NCBI GenBank assembly: GCA_039812645.1
Contig: JBDIAV010000026.1
Location: 1 to 34,853 of the forward strand
Direction: 5' to 3'
From: Ancrocorticia sp039812645
Lineage (GTDB): Bacteria > Actinomycetota > Actinomycetes > Actinomycetales > Actinomycetaceae
DNA: 34,853 nucleotides
The notes beneath the pieces were generated by a model. That model was not told the origin of the DNA. It searched no databases and saw nothing but the letters and a program-made list of their open reading frames with translations. How positions within the stretch are numbered: the stretch's first letter is position 1; the number at the start of each line of letters is the position of its first letter. Both the position numbers and the translations under genes were made by a program. Below, in pieces: positions 23,282 through 31,817 of the stretch.

Positions 23282-24352
23282 ATGACCGTTAGCAGACTTG
23301 TGCAGCTTACTGACGCCAGATACCTCGCGGAGGCTGGCGCCGCCGGGATTGACCTTCCCCTTGAGCAAACGCCGGACTGGGACCGCTTTGACCGTGCCGT
23401 CCCGGGCCGCGAACCGTGGAAGAAACTGGCTTGGCAGACCGACGGCGAAACTCGCGCGCTGATCGCCCTGACGAAGATGGAAGGCCGCGGCTTCCACTAC
23501 CTGTGGGCCAAGCATGGGCCGATGTGGGCTGGCTCGGTTCCAACAGCGCAGGAAGAGGCGGCGCTGCGCGATGATTTGCGCAGGCTAGTGCACGGATCTG
23601 ACCGGAGCATTGCGTTCGTGCGCCTGCACGCCTTCGCACCCGCCGAGGACCTGCACGATCTACTCCAGTCCGTTACCTTCGACCGCACCATCATCCTCGA
23701 CCTTACCAAGGACGAGGACCAGCTACTTGCCGAGATGAAGAAGCGCGGGCGCCGCGACGTGCGCAAGGCATTGCGCGATACCACGATGGTCGCGGCGGAC
23801 GAAACGGACCGTGCGTTGGACGTGTTTCCGGAGCTGTATGAGCTGCTGATCGAGACAGGCCAGCGCGACGAGTTCGGCATCTCGCCGCGCGCAACCTACG
23901 AGCGCATGATCGAAGCCCTGGGGCCAGAGAATTGCCGTCTGTTCACCGTTCGCCGTGAGGGGCGGCCACTCTGTTGGGGGATTGTGACAACAACACCCAC
24001 GCAGGCCACCTACTATTACGCCGCCTCCAGCGCCGAGGGTCGCAAGGCTGGCGCACCGGATTTGCTCGTTTGGTCGATGACCTGCATGCTGCGTTCACGC
24101 GGGATCCGGACGTTCGACATGATGGGTATCGACTCCGATCGCGCCCCGCAGTTGGCAGGTGTGCGCGGCTTCAAGACAAAGTTCACTGAGGACATCGCGG
24201 AAGTCGCTGGCGCCTGGGACCTCCCGGTTCGGCCGTTGTATTACCGAGGGCTGACCGAGGCTCTCAAGGCGAAGCGTGTCGGGGTGGCTCAGGCGCGGGC
24301 GTTGCTGGCGAAGGTGAAGTCGCTGCGCTCCGGGCCTTCGCCGGAAGCCTGA
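23282..24352 (+). CDS. FemAB-like peptidoglycan bridge-forming aminoacyltransferase
   Basis: The 356-residue protein has the twin GNAT-like fold of the FemABX family, which adds amino acids from aminoacyl-tRNA to the lipid II stem peptide in the cytosol. Family-like segments are PVPGREPWKKLAWQ-type N-terminal strands, TIILDLTKDEDQLLAEMKKRGRRDVRKA, GPENCRLFTVRREGRPLCWGIV, TYYYAASS and the C-terminal GVRGFKTKF. The coiled-coil insertion of some members is absent. The start is ATG 23282, preceded by TAGGCT 7 bases upstream and no ribosome binding site. It ends just before a 56-bp perfect palindrome. Which amino acid is transferred cannot be read from the sequence. Confidence 0.85.
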   Translation: MTVSRLVQLTDARYLAEAGAAGIDLPLEQTPDWDRFDRAVPGREPWKKLAWQTDGETRALIALTKMEGRGFHYLWAKHGPMWAGSVPTAQEEAALRDDLRRLVHGSDRSIAFVRLHAFAPAEDLHDLLQSVTFDRTIILDLTKDEDQLLAEMKKRGRRDVRKALRDTTMVAADETDRALDVFPELYELLIETGQRDEFGISPRATYERMIEALGPENCRLFTVRREGRPLCWGIVTTTPTQATYYYAASSAEGRKAGAPDLLVWSMTCMLRSRGIRTFDMMGIDSDRAPQLAGVRGFKTKFTEDIAEVAGAWDLPVRPLYYRGLTEALKAKRVGVAQARALLAKVKSLRSGPSPEA

Positions 24353-24381
24353 GTAGACGTTGAGACGTTCGGGAAAATTAT

Positions 24382-24437
24382 TGGCGGTGAGAGCGGGCTG
24401 TGTGCCTATATAGGCACACAGCCCGCTCTCACCGCCA
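24382..24437. terminator. 56-bp perfect palindrome (bidirectional terminator or cruciform)
   Basis: Positions 24382-24409 are the exact reverse complement of 24410-24437, with the axis between 24409 and 24410 and no loop. The outer arm starts TGGCGGTGAG and the centre reads GCCTATATAGGC. It lies between the convergent femX-like and treZ genes. In the treZ direction it is followed by AATAATTTTC, as in an intrinsic terminator; in the other direction no U-run follows. Confidence 0.95.
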
Positions 24438-24442
24438 GTTAG

Positions 24443-26392
24443 TTACGAACGAGACTGGTCTAGGGAAGGTTGGCGCTGCTCAGCAGGGCTGCCGCCACTG
24501 ATTGCGGGTGTCAGCACCGCCACGCCGGGTTCGGTGAAGTGGATGTTGAGGACGCCGGGGCGGGTGTGTTCAATCGCAGGTTCGCCCCAGCTGAGCACGG
24601 CGGTGAGACCGGAGGTAGCTATGCCGGACGGGTTGTCGCAGGACGTAGGTGTAGAAGTCACGGCTCCATCGCCCGGGGCAGGAATTGCCACTCGGCTGTC
24701 CTCCTCGAAAGAGAAGACCACGTAGCTATCACCTCTGCGCAGATAGCCTGAGCCCCCGAGCCGAACAATCTCGCTCTCGCTAAGGTCACCGCTTGCAAAG
24801 TCTGCTATCTGTTTCCGTAGCGCGATCAGCTGTTTCGTGAAGTCAAAGAAACTCGCGTACTCCTCGCTCTCCACCTCGGCCCAGTCGAGTTTCGAGGCGA
24901 GAAACGTCTCGTCGTCCTGCGGGTTAGGAACGGTGACGGAATCTGCACCATACACCCCGAGCCAGTCCCACCCGGCGAACTCCTCCTGCCGCCCCTTGGC
25001 AACGGCTTCACCCAGGTCCCCAACATGATCCGTGAAAAATTGGAAGGGGCGGCGTGTGCCCCACTCCTGCCCCATGAAGAGCATCGGCGTAAAGGGGGAG
25101 CCCAACAGTAACGCGAGCTGTGCGGCGACCTGGCCCTGAGACAAGGAAGCGGACGGCCGATCGCCGATCGCACGGTTACCCACCTGGTCGTGATCCTCTG
25201 TACACGCCACGAAAGCGCGCCCATCCATGCCTTCCGGCACCGGTGCTCCCCAATACTGTTCCCGGAACGTCGAGTAATTTCCGTCATGGGCAAAGGCGTG
25301 CCGGAACACCTTTTCCAAGGAGCCAGGCTTCGTAAAGTCCTCGTAGTACGCGAACGTCTCGCCCGTAGCAGCAACGTGTAGCGCGTGGTGAACGTCGTCG
25401 TCCCACTGGCAATCCATACCGAGCCCGCCCTCGGAGGTGGGCGTGACCATCCGCGGATCGTTGAGATCTGATTCGGCAATCAGGCCAATATGACGCCCAG
25501 AGGCCGCGGCAAACGCATGTACCTCGTCGGCTAGCTCCGCAAGAATGTGACGCTCTGAGTCGTCAACCAAGTGCGCTACCGCGTCCAGACGAAGTGCGTC
25601 GACGTGATAGTCACGCACCCACTGAAGGGCGTTGTCAATGATAAAACGGCGCACCGGCCCACTGTTCTCGCCGTCGAGATTGACAGCGTCACCCCACGGA
25701 GTCATGTGGGTGTCGGTGAAGTAGGGGCCAAAGACGGACAGGTAGTTACCATCTGGGCCGAGATGGTTGTAAACCACGTCGAGGCATACACCCAGCCCGA
25801 GCGCATGCGCGGCGTCAACGAAGGCCGCAAAGCCTTCCGGACCACCGTAGTTTTCGGTGACGGCATAGAGTTCCACGCCGTCGTAGCCCCAGTTGCGTGC
25901 CCCGGGCACCGGGACGATCGGCATCACTTCGATGAGATCCACCCCTAGATCTACCAGGTGTGGGAGTTTTTCTATGGCTGCGGCAAAGGTGCCTTCGGGC
26001 GTGAACGTTCCCACGTGGAGTTCGTAGGTGATGGCTCCGCGCGCCGGGATACCCGTCCACTGTGCATCTGTCCACGGGAAAGAAGCCACATCAACGATCT
26101 CCGATGGACCGTGGACACCCTCAGGTTGCCGTCGGGTGCGCGGATCAGGGAAGGGCGGGTTGTCATCCACCGCGAGGAGATACCGGGTACCGGGGGAGAG
26201 TGGTTCGGGGCTCACCCACCAGCCGTCTGCCCCGCCTCCCTGTGTGGCCCTGTCACTATGGGCCGAGGTGTCGAGTCCGGCACCGTCGGCCACCGTGGCC
26301 AGCGGCACCATGGGCACCTCGCGCTTGTCGTCCGTCAGATGCAAGGTGAGGCGTCCGGCGCGAGGCGCCCACACGCGAAGATTCTCAGGCAT
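24443..26392 (-). CDS. treZ: Malto-oligosyltrehalose trehalohydrolase
   Basis: The 649-residue GH13 enzyme releases trehalose from maltooligosyl trehalose made by TreY. An N-terminal carbohydrate-binding-like beta domain (MPENLRVWAPRAGRL) precedes the barrel. Catalytic residues are Asp270 in DALRLDAVAH, Glu307 in LIAESDLND and Asp402 in TEDHDQVGNR. The signature GVDLIEVMPI and the CLDVVYNHLGPDGNY strand are intact. AGGAGAC upstream supports ATG 26392. It is the last gene of the glgX-treY-treZ group and 134 bases behind treY, with a hairpin in that gap, so it may have its own promoter or reduced read-through. Confidence 0.95.
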   Translation of the reverse strand: MPENLRVWAPRAGRLTLHLTDDKREVPMVPLATVADGAGLDTSAHSDRATQGGGADGWWVSPEPLSPGTRYLLAVDDNPPFPDPRTRRQPEGVHGPSEIVDVASFPWTDAQWTGIPARGAITYELHVGTFTPEGTFAAAIEKLPHLVDLGVDLIEVMPIVPVPGARNWGYDGVELYAVTENYGGPEGFAAFVDAAHALGLGVCLDVVYNHLGPDGNYLSVFGPYFTDTHMTPWGDAVNLDGENSGPVRRFIIDNALQWVRDYHVDALRLDAVAHLVDDSERHILAELADEVHAFAAASGRHIGLIAESDLNDPRMVTPTSEGGLGMDCQWDDDVHHALHVAATGETFAYYEDFTKPGSLEKVFRHAFAHDGNYSTFREQYWGAPVPEGMDGRAFVACTEDHDQVGNRAIGDRPSASLSQGQVAAQLALLLGSPFTPMLFMGQEWGTRRPFQFFTDHVGDLGEAVAKGRQEEFAGWDWLGVYGADSVTVPNPQDDETFLASKLDWAEVESEEYASFFDFTKQLIALRKQIADFASGDLSESEIVRLGGSGYLRRGDSYVVFSFEEDSRVAIPAPGDGAVTSTPTSCDNPSGIATSGLTAVLSWGEPAIEHTRPGVLNIHFTEPGVAVLTPAISGGSPAEQRQPSLDQSRS

Positions 26393-26447
26393 TAATGTCT
26401 CCTAGACGATTGATTTCGTGACCCCGCAGTGGAGCCCACGAAAATCC

Positions 26448-26506
26448 ATCTCCGTTATCCCACACCCCGTGTACCCATGACACACAAGGTGTGGAATAAC
26501 GGAGAT
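26448..26506 (-). terminator. 19-bp stem hairpin between treY and treZ
   Basis: ATCTCCGTTATCCCACACC (26448-26466) pairs with GGTGTGGAATAACGGAGAT (26488-26506) with one mismatch and a 21-base loop. Read in the gene direction the stem is followed by GGATTTTCG. This could terminate or attenuate after treY, or protect a processed treY end. Confidence 0.65.
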
Positions 26507-26526
26507 ACTTTTCAGAAGTCTTCGTA

Positions 26527-29064
26527 TTAAGCGGATCGAACGAGGACGGCCACGGGAAGTTGGCCGAAGAGTTCGGCAAGTAGTGCCGACCCACCCTCAA
26601 CAACTGCGCCTGTCAGCGTATCCGTCCACCTTCCTTTCGGAAGTACCACGCTATGATTCCCGAAACCGCCGACGTTGTTCAGCGCATGCGGCAGACGCTG
26701 GACCAGCACCACCACATCCGGCTGATTGTCCAGGGTGCGGGTGAACGCGTAGGCATGCCCGGTGGTCACGGGCAGCGGCTCGAACCCCGCACGTGTGGAG
26801 GCGAATGTGGCTGGGCGCTCGCGGCGTAGTCGCAGAATCCGCGATGTGACCCATAGCTTTTCCTGATTGAGGCTGGCCCGCGCGGGCAGAGTTTCGCGCG
26901 AGTCAAGATCATCAAGAATTGCATTGAGTTCCTCGTAATCGACAGCACGGCGATTATCCGGATCGACAAGCGAGTTCTGGAGAACTTCCTGACCCTGGTA
27001 GTTGTCCGCGACCCCCAGCAGTGTCAACCCCAGCACCTTCTGGGAGAGGGTGGCTACACGGCGTGACGCCGCGGTGCGTTGGTAAGCCTCGGCGCAGTCT
27101 GCAAGTGTCTCCGGTGTGGACAGAATAGTCCGGGCGTAGCTGTAAAGAGCTTCTTCGGCCTCCTCGTTCGGATTCGTCCATGTGGTCCACGACTTCTGCT
27201 CGCGCGCGGCCTTCTGAAGGTAAGCAACGAGCCGCTCGGACTCAATCGGTCCATCGTCTGTCCAGGTACCGACGATGGTCTGCCACATCAGGTTTTCGAT
27301 CTGGCCGTCAATATCCCACGGACGGTCCGATGCGTGACGCGAGCGCAACTTTGTCATGAGGCTGCGCCATTCGGTAGCCCACTCGGACAGCACGCTAATA
27401 CTGGCGCGGACGTCCTCGCCGCGCTTAGTATCATGCGTGCTGAGGCATGTCATCGTAACGGGCCAGAGACTTGAGATCCGTTGTGTCCACCCCGTGAGTT
27501 CATCCGGTGTGAGGGAAGCACGCAACGGATTGCCGCCCACTTCTGTGGCACTTGTGAGGACCGTGTAGCGATAGAACGTGGTGTCCTCGACACCCTTGGC
27601 CATAACCGCGCCACACACCTGCTGGAAACGGATGATTGCCTCGGCCCGCGCATCTTCGTGCGTGCGTCCGGCGGATCCGACTTCGTGTCCAAGAAGAATA
27701 TCGACGACGACGTCCAGCGAGTCCCGCACGTCATCATCCAGTCCCTCGGCGGCCCGTGTTGTGGCTTCTACGAGAGCCTGCTCGGCGACCTGGCTGGGCC
27801 GCTCTCGCGGCACCACGTAGGCACGGTAACGGTCCATCTCGACGATGAGAGCCGAGAGTGCCTCGCGTAAAGTGCGGCGCGTGTGGTCTCGCAGGCGCAG
27901 GTCGGCGTGGCAGACCCCAACCATGAGGTCTGTGAGCCGTTCTAGTTCGGCGGTCAGCGAGGTTTCGAGGATCTGCCGCTTGGCTTCGGATTCGAGTGCT
28001 CCGAGGCTCTTCGTTGTCCCCGACATCTCGACATATTGGGCGAGGAGAGGCCCAACACCCGAGGGATCGGTAAGCAGTGAGCCGATACGCCACGAGGCAT
28101 CGTAGCCGGTGGTACCGGAACACCGCCAATCACCCGGTAGTTCCTCGTCGCCTTCCAGGATTTTCTCCGCGACGATCCACGCACCATCGGTGGCCCGATG
28201 CAGCCGCTTGAAGTACTGTCGGGGGTCTGCAAGTCCGTCGGGGTGATCGATGCGGAAGCCATCAATGTATCCGCCCGCATACAGGTCGAGGAGAAGGGCG
28301 TGCGATTGGTCGAACACCTCCGGCTCTTCGACCCGTATGGCGGCGAGGGTATCTACATCGAAGAACCGGCGGTAGTTGAGTTCATCCTCAGCCACCCGCC
28401 AGTAGGCGAGGCGGTAGTACTGTTGGTCGAGCAATTCGGCGAGCGGAAGTGCCTCTGTCTGTGCCCGCACCGGGAACACGTGCTCGTAGTAACGGACGAC
28501 TGGCTGTTCGCCGTCGTCCTCAAAACCAGGCACCACCATTGTCTCTAATGAAATCTCGCCGTTCGCGAGGACTGTACCGATACGCGAGCCGAGCACCGGC
28601 ATGAGGAGGCCGTCGCGGGCGCTGCTGAGCTCGATGTCGAACCAATTAACGTAGGGCGAGTCTGAACCATCGCGTAGGACGGACCACAATGCACGATTGA
28701 GGTAGAGCGGTGTGGGGACGGCCATATGGTTGGGAACCACGTCCACCACCACGCCCATACCGTTCGCGTGGGCAGCGTCCGCCAAGCGCTGGAAGGCGAG
28801 GCGCCCGCCGAGGCTCTCGGATATCTTCGTATGATCGACGACGTCATAGCCGTGCATCGAACCGGGGGCCGCCTGAAGAATAGGGGAGCAGTAGATGTCC
28901 GTGACGCCCAGTTTCTTAAGGTAAGGCAATACATTCACCGCGTCACTAAAGGTGAAATCCGGAGTCAGCTGGAGACGGTACGTCGAAACGGGTTGGCGGC
29001 ACTCCGGTGACGGTGCATGAGTCTGCTGGACGGGGATTCTTCTCGTATCTGTAACCTCGCTCAT
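26527..29064 (-). CDS. treY: Maltooligosyl trehalose synthase
   Basis: The 845-residue GH13 enzyme converts the reducing-end alpha-1,4 bond of maltodextrins into the alpha,alpha-1,1 bond of trehalose by intramolecular transglucosylation. The family opening STYRLQLTPDFTF, YLKKLGVTDIYCSPI and GSMHGYDVVDH are present. Asp273 in GFRIDHPDGL is the nucleophile and Glu300 in IVAEKIL the acid/base. A GVEDTTFYRYTVL region and CLSTHDTKRGEDVR follow. No ribosome binding site precedes ATG 29064; TAGCGT ends 11 bases upstream, so initiation may be near-leaderless. It lies between glgX and treZ in the same orientation. Confidence 0.95.
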   Translation of the reverse strand: MSEVTDTRRIPVQQTHAPSPECRQPVSTYRLQLTPDFTFSDAVNVLPYLKKLGVTDIYCSPILQAAPGSMHGYDVVDHTKISESLGGRLAFQRLADAAHANGMGVVVDVVPNHMAVPTPLYLNRALWSVLRDGSDSPYVNWFDIELSSARDGLLMPVLGSRIGTVLANGEISLETMVVPGFEDDGEQPVVRYYEHVFPVRAQTEALPLAELLDQQYYRLAYWRVAEDELNYRRFFDVDTLAAIRVEEPEVFDQSHALLLDLYAGGYIDGFRIDHPDGLADPRQYFKRLHRATDGAWIVAEKILEGDEELPGDWRCSGTTGYDASWRIGSLLTDPSGVGPLLAQYVEMSGTTKSLGALESEAKRQILETSLTAELERLTDLMVGVCHADLRLRDHTRRTLREALSALIVEMDRYRAYVVPRERPSQVAEQALVEATTRAAEGLDDDVRDSLDVVVDILLGHEVGSAGRTHEDARAEAIIRFQQVCGAVMAKGVEDTTFYRYTVLTSATEVGGNPLRASLTPDELTGWTQRISSLWPVTMTCLSTHDTKRGEDVRASISVLSEWATEWRSLMTKLRSRHASDRPWDIDGQIENLMWQTIVGTWTDDGPIESERLVAYLQKAAREQKSWTTWTNPNEEAEEALYSYARTILSTPETLADCAEAYQRTAASRRVATLSQKVLGLTLLGVADNYQGQEVLQNSLVDPDNRRAVDYEELNAILDDLDSRETLPARASLNQEKLWVTSRILRLRRERPATFASTRAGFEPLPVTTGHAYAFTRTLDNQPDVVVLVQRLPHALNNVGGFGNHSVVLPKGRWTDTLTGAVVEGGSALLAELFGQLPVAVLVRSA

Positions 29065-29089
29065 ATCATGACCCTACGCTACAAAAGCT

Positions 29090-29124
29090 GGGGCACCCAC
29101 CGATCATGTGATCAAGGGTGCCCC
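29090..29124 (-). terminator. Hairpin terminator after glgX
   Basis: GGGGCACCC (29090-29098) pairs with GGGTGCCCC (29116-29124). An inner GATCATGTGATC can also pair. On the minus strand the stem is followed by AGCTTTTG, as for an intrinsic terminator of glgX; on the plus strand it is followed by TTTT. Confidence 0.65.
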
Positions 29125-29169
29125 TTTTCGCTGTTAGCACGGCCGCTTTAGATACGGCGCGCAATCGTG

Positions 29170-31641
29170 TTATTCGGGAGAGCCAGCTGTAAATGCTTCC
29201 GGCGCATCGTTCTCCGGTGTATCGGCTTCTGGCTCGTCGACGACGGCCGTGTCCTCGCCGGGCTCTGAGGCCACGGCTTCATCAGCAGCAACCTCACCCG
29301 TGTTGTCCGCTTCACCTGCGAGAGGTTCGTCGGTTTGGTCCGGTTCCTCCGTGACTGTTTCAGCCTCGGCAGCCGCCTTGACCTTCTTCTTTTCCTTGCC
29401 CTTTGTGACGGAGGTTTTCTTCTCCTCAACTACCTCGGGCTTCTCGGCCACTGGTTCAGGTTTAACATCCACAAAGTTGGCTGTCACCTCTTCCTCGTCG
29501 TCATCCTCCGGGGAGGTGTCCACGAGAGAATCATCGCGCAGGAGAACGCGCAGAGAACGTCCATCCACGGGGAACTGTTCACTGGGCAGATACGCCTTGT
29601 CCGGGTCGAGGTTTGCACCGGTGTCGATGACGTCTCGCCATGCACCCCCGTACGTCGAGTCGGGGATGGTGAACGCCTGAGTGTTGGCGTCGGCATTGAT
29701 GGCGATGATGACGTCGTCGTCGGTGATGTCATTACCGCGGGCATCGGGTTCCCGAATGGAGTTGCCATTGAGGTAAACCATGAGGGTTCTGGCGAAGCCC
29801 TGGTTCCAGTCGGAGTCCTCCATCCATGAGGCGTCCGGACGGAACCATTCAATCTCGCCTACCTCTGAGCTGCCGCCGCGCCGTGACGAGCCAGCGAAGA
29901 AGCGGCGGCGCTGAAGAACCGGATGGTCCTTACGGAAGTGAATGACTTTGGATGTGAAAGCGAGCAGGGCCTTCTGACGCGTATTGAGATCCCAGTCAAC
30001 CCATGTGATCTCGTTATCTTGGCAGTAGCCGTTGTTGTTACCTCCCTGGGTACGACCCATCTCGTCGCCGTGGCACAGCATAGGGACGCCTTGCGACAAG
30101 AAGAGTGTCGTGAGGAAATTGCGGATCTGCCGATCACGCAGGGTGTTGACCTCGGGATCGTCGGTTGGGCCCTCGGCGCCGCAGTTCCACGAACGGTTAT
30201 TGGAGTCGCCGTCGTTATTGTCCTCCCCGTTGGCCTCGTTGTGCTTGTGGTTGTAGGAAACCAAATCGCGGAGTGTGAAGCCGTCATGCGCCGTCACGAA
30301 GTTAATCGAGGCGAAGGGGCGACGTCCCGATGTTTCGTAGAGATCGGACGAACCAGTGAGGCGTGAGGCTAGCTCGGACAGCATGGCTGGCTCGCCGCGC
30401 CAGAAATCACGGACCGTGTCGCGGTACTTGCCATTCCACTCCGTCCACAGGGGAGGGAATCCGCCGACGTTGTATCCGCCTTCGCCCACATCCCACGGTT
30501 CAGCAATGAGCTTGACCTGGGAGATGAGCGGATCCTGATGAATGATGTCGAAGAAGGAGGAGAGCTTGTCCACGGCGTGCAACTCGCGCGCGAGGGTTGA
30601 GGCAAGATCGAAGCGGAACCCGTCAACATGCATGTCCGTAATCCAGTAGCGCAACGAATCCATGATGAGCTGCAGCGACGCGGGGGAGCGCATGTTGAGG
30701 GAGTTACCGGTACCGGTGGTATCGAAGTAGTGTGCTTCATCGCCTTCGACGAGCCGATAATACGATGGGTTGTCGATGCCCTTGAAGGAGAGCGTGGGCC
30801 CCATATGGTTGCCCTCGGCGGTGTGGTTGTACACCACGTCCATGATCACTTCAATATCAGCTTCGTGGAAGGTCTTCACCATGGTCTTGAACTCGTGGAC
30901 CTGGTTGAAAGGTGACGAAGGTGAGATGTTGGCGTAGCCGTTGTGAGGCGCGAAAAAGCCGATCGTGTTATATCCCCAATAGTTGGTCAGACCCTTGTCC
31001 TGAAGGGAGGGGTCGTTGACGAACTGGTGGCACGGCATGAGTTCGATGGCGGTAATGCCAAGCTTCTTCAGGTGCTTAATGACAGAGGGATGGCACAGCC
31101 CGGCGTATGTGCCGCGCAACTCCTCCGGCACTTCGGGGTGGAGCATTGTCATTCCGCGGACGTGAGCCTCGTAAATGATGGTCTCGTTGTACTCGTGGTT
31201 CGGTGGACGATCATGTCCCCAGTCGAAATAGGGGTTGATAACCACGGACACCATGGTGTGATTGAGCGAGTCAAGCTCCACGCGTTGCGATGGATCACTG
31301 AAGTCGTACGAGAAGAGCGACTGATCGTTGGTGATCTGCCCGTCGATTGCCTTGGCGTAGGGATCAAGAAGAAGCTTGGAAGGATCGCAGCGCAATCCCC
31401 TTGGGGGATCGTATGGACCGTGAACGCGATAGCCGTAGCGTTGCCCAGGGGTGACGCCGGGCAGGTAGCAGTGCCACACCGAGGCGTCTACTTCACGCAG
31501 CTCAACGGGAGTCTGGTTGTTGTCACGGTCAAGAAGGACCAACTCCACCCTCTCGGCAACTGACGAGAAAATGGCAAAGTTTGTACCGGTGCCGTCGAAA
31601 GTTGCCCCAAGGGGATAAGGTTGTCCAGGCCATATTTGCAT
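29170..31641 (-). CDS. glgX: Glycogen debranching enzyme GlgX/TreX with long acidic tail
   Basis: The 823-residue GH13 isoamylase-type enzyme hydrolyses alpha-1,6 branches of glycogen, feeding linear dextrins to TreY/TreZ. It has the N-terminal CBM48-like domain (PYPLGATFDGTGTNFAIFS), the nucleophile region VDGFRFDLAST, the acid/base Glu in LIAEPWDVGEGGYNVG and TAHDGFTL. The usual enzyme ends around residue 705. Residues 710-823 form an extra tail that is rich in Glu, Asp, Ala, Pro and Thr, has a Lys block (TKGKEKKKVK) and is presumably disordered. It is first in the group with treY and treZ, with a terminator-like hairpin after it. The ATG at 31641 is preceded by TGGGGC only. Confidence 0.95.
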   Translation of the reverse strand: MQIWPGQPYPLGATFDGTGTNFAIFSSVAERVELVLLDRDNNQTPVELREVDASVWHCYLPGVTPGQRYGYRVHGPYDPPRGLRCDPSKLLLDPYAKAIDGQITNDQSLFSYDFSDPSQRVELDSLNHTMVSVVINPYFDWGHDRPPNHEYNETIIYEAHVRGMTMLHPEVPEELRGTYAGLCHPSVIKHLKKLGITAIELMPCHQFVNDPSLQDKGLTNYWGYNTIGFFAPHNGYANISPSSPFNQVHEFKTMVKTFHEADIEVIMDVVYNHTAEGNHMGPTLSFKGIDNPSYYRLVEGDEAHYFDTTGTGNSLNMRSPASLQLIMDSLRYWITDMHVDGFRFDLASTLARELHAVDKLSSFFDIIHQDPLISQVKLIAEPWDVGEGGYNVGGFPPLWTEWNGKYRDTVRDFWRGEPAMLSELASRLTGSSDLYETSGRRPFASINFVTAHDGFTLRDLVSYNHKHNEANGEDNNDGDSNNRSWNCGAEGPTDDPEVNTLRDRQIRNFLTTLFLSQGVPMLCHGDEMGRTQGGNNNGYCQDNEITWVDWDLNTRQKALLAFTSKVIHFRKDHPVLQRRRFFAGSSRRGGSSEVGEIEWFRPDASWMEDSDWNQGFARTLMVYLNGNSIREPDARGNDITDDDVIIAINADANTQAFTIPDSTYGGAWRDVIDTGANLDPDKAYLPSEQFPVDGRSLRVLLRDDSLVDTSPEDDDEEEVTANFVDVKPEPVAEKPEVVEEKKTSVTKGKEKKKVKAAAEAETVTEEPDQTDEPLAGEADNTGEVAADEAVASEPGEDTAVVDEPEADTPENDAPEAFTAGSPE

Positions 31642-31714
31642 GCCCCAAGAATCTCATGCCGCAGGCCTTTTCCGCGACAACAACAGGCCGTCCCACCCCG
31701 AATTACGCCATAAG

Positions 31715-31720
31715 TTGACA
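31715..31720 (+). promoter_or_regulatory. Consensus -35 hexamer upstream of the SatD-like gene
   Basis: TTGACA is a perfect -35 match. The nearest acceptable -10 is TAAGAA (31740-31745), 19 bases on, which runs into the first palindrome of the operator array. It would start transcription inside that array. Confidence 0.35.
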
Positions 31721-31744
31721 GGCAGTAGGTTGATAGGGCTAAGA

Positions 31745-31792
31745 ATTAGCTTCTGAAGGCTAATATGAACGAATTAGCCTCATTGGGCTAAT
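31745..31792. promoter_or_regulatory. Operator array: two 20-bp palindromes with 14-bp-phased half-sites
   Basis: Four half-sites alternate in orientation and begin at exactly 14-base steps: ATTAGC 31745, GCTAAT 31759, ATTAGC 31773, GCTAAT 31787. They form palindromes 31745-31764 and 31773-31792, the second with an extra C/G pair (ATTAGCC/GGCTAAT). The likely promoter of the following gene is TTGGGC (31783-31788), 17 bases, TAGGCT (31806-31811). Its -35 lies inside the second palindrome, so a protein bound here would repress transcription. Confidence 0.7.
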
Positions 31793-31805
31793 TGATGAAT
31801 CGCGA

Positions 31806-31811
31806 TAGGCT
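31806..31811 (+). promoter_or_regulatory. -10 box TAGGCT giving a leaderless SatD-like mRNA
   Basis: TAGGCT ends 6 bases before ATG 31818 and lies 17 bases after TTGGGC. The same hexamer sits 7 bases before the femX-like ATG (23269-23274). No ribosome binding site precedes the ATG. Confidence 0.5.
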
Positions 31812-31817
31812 GGCTAC

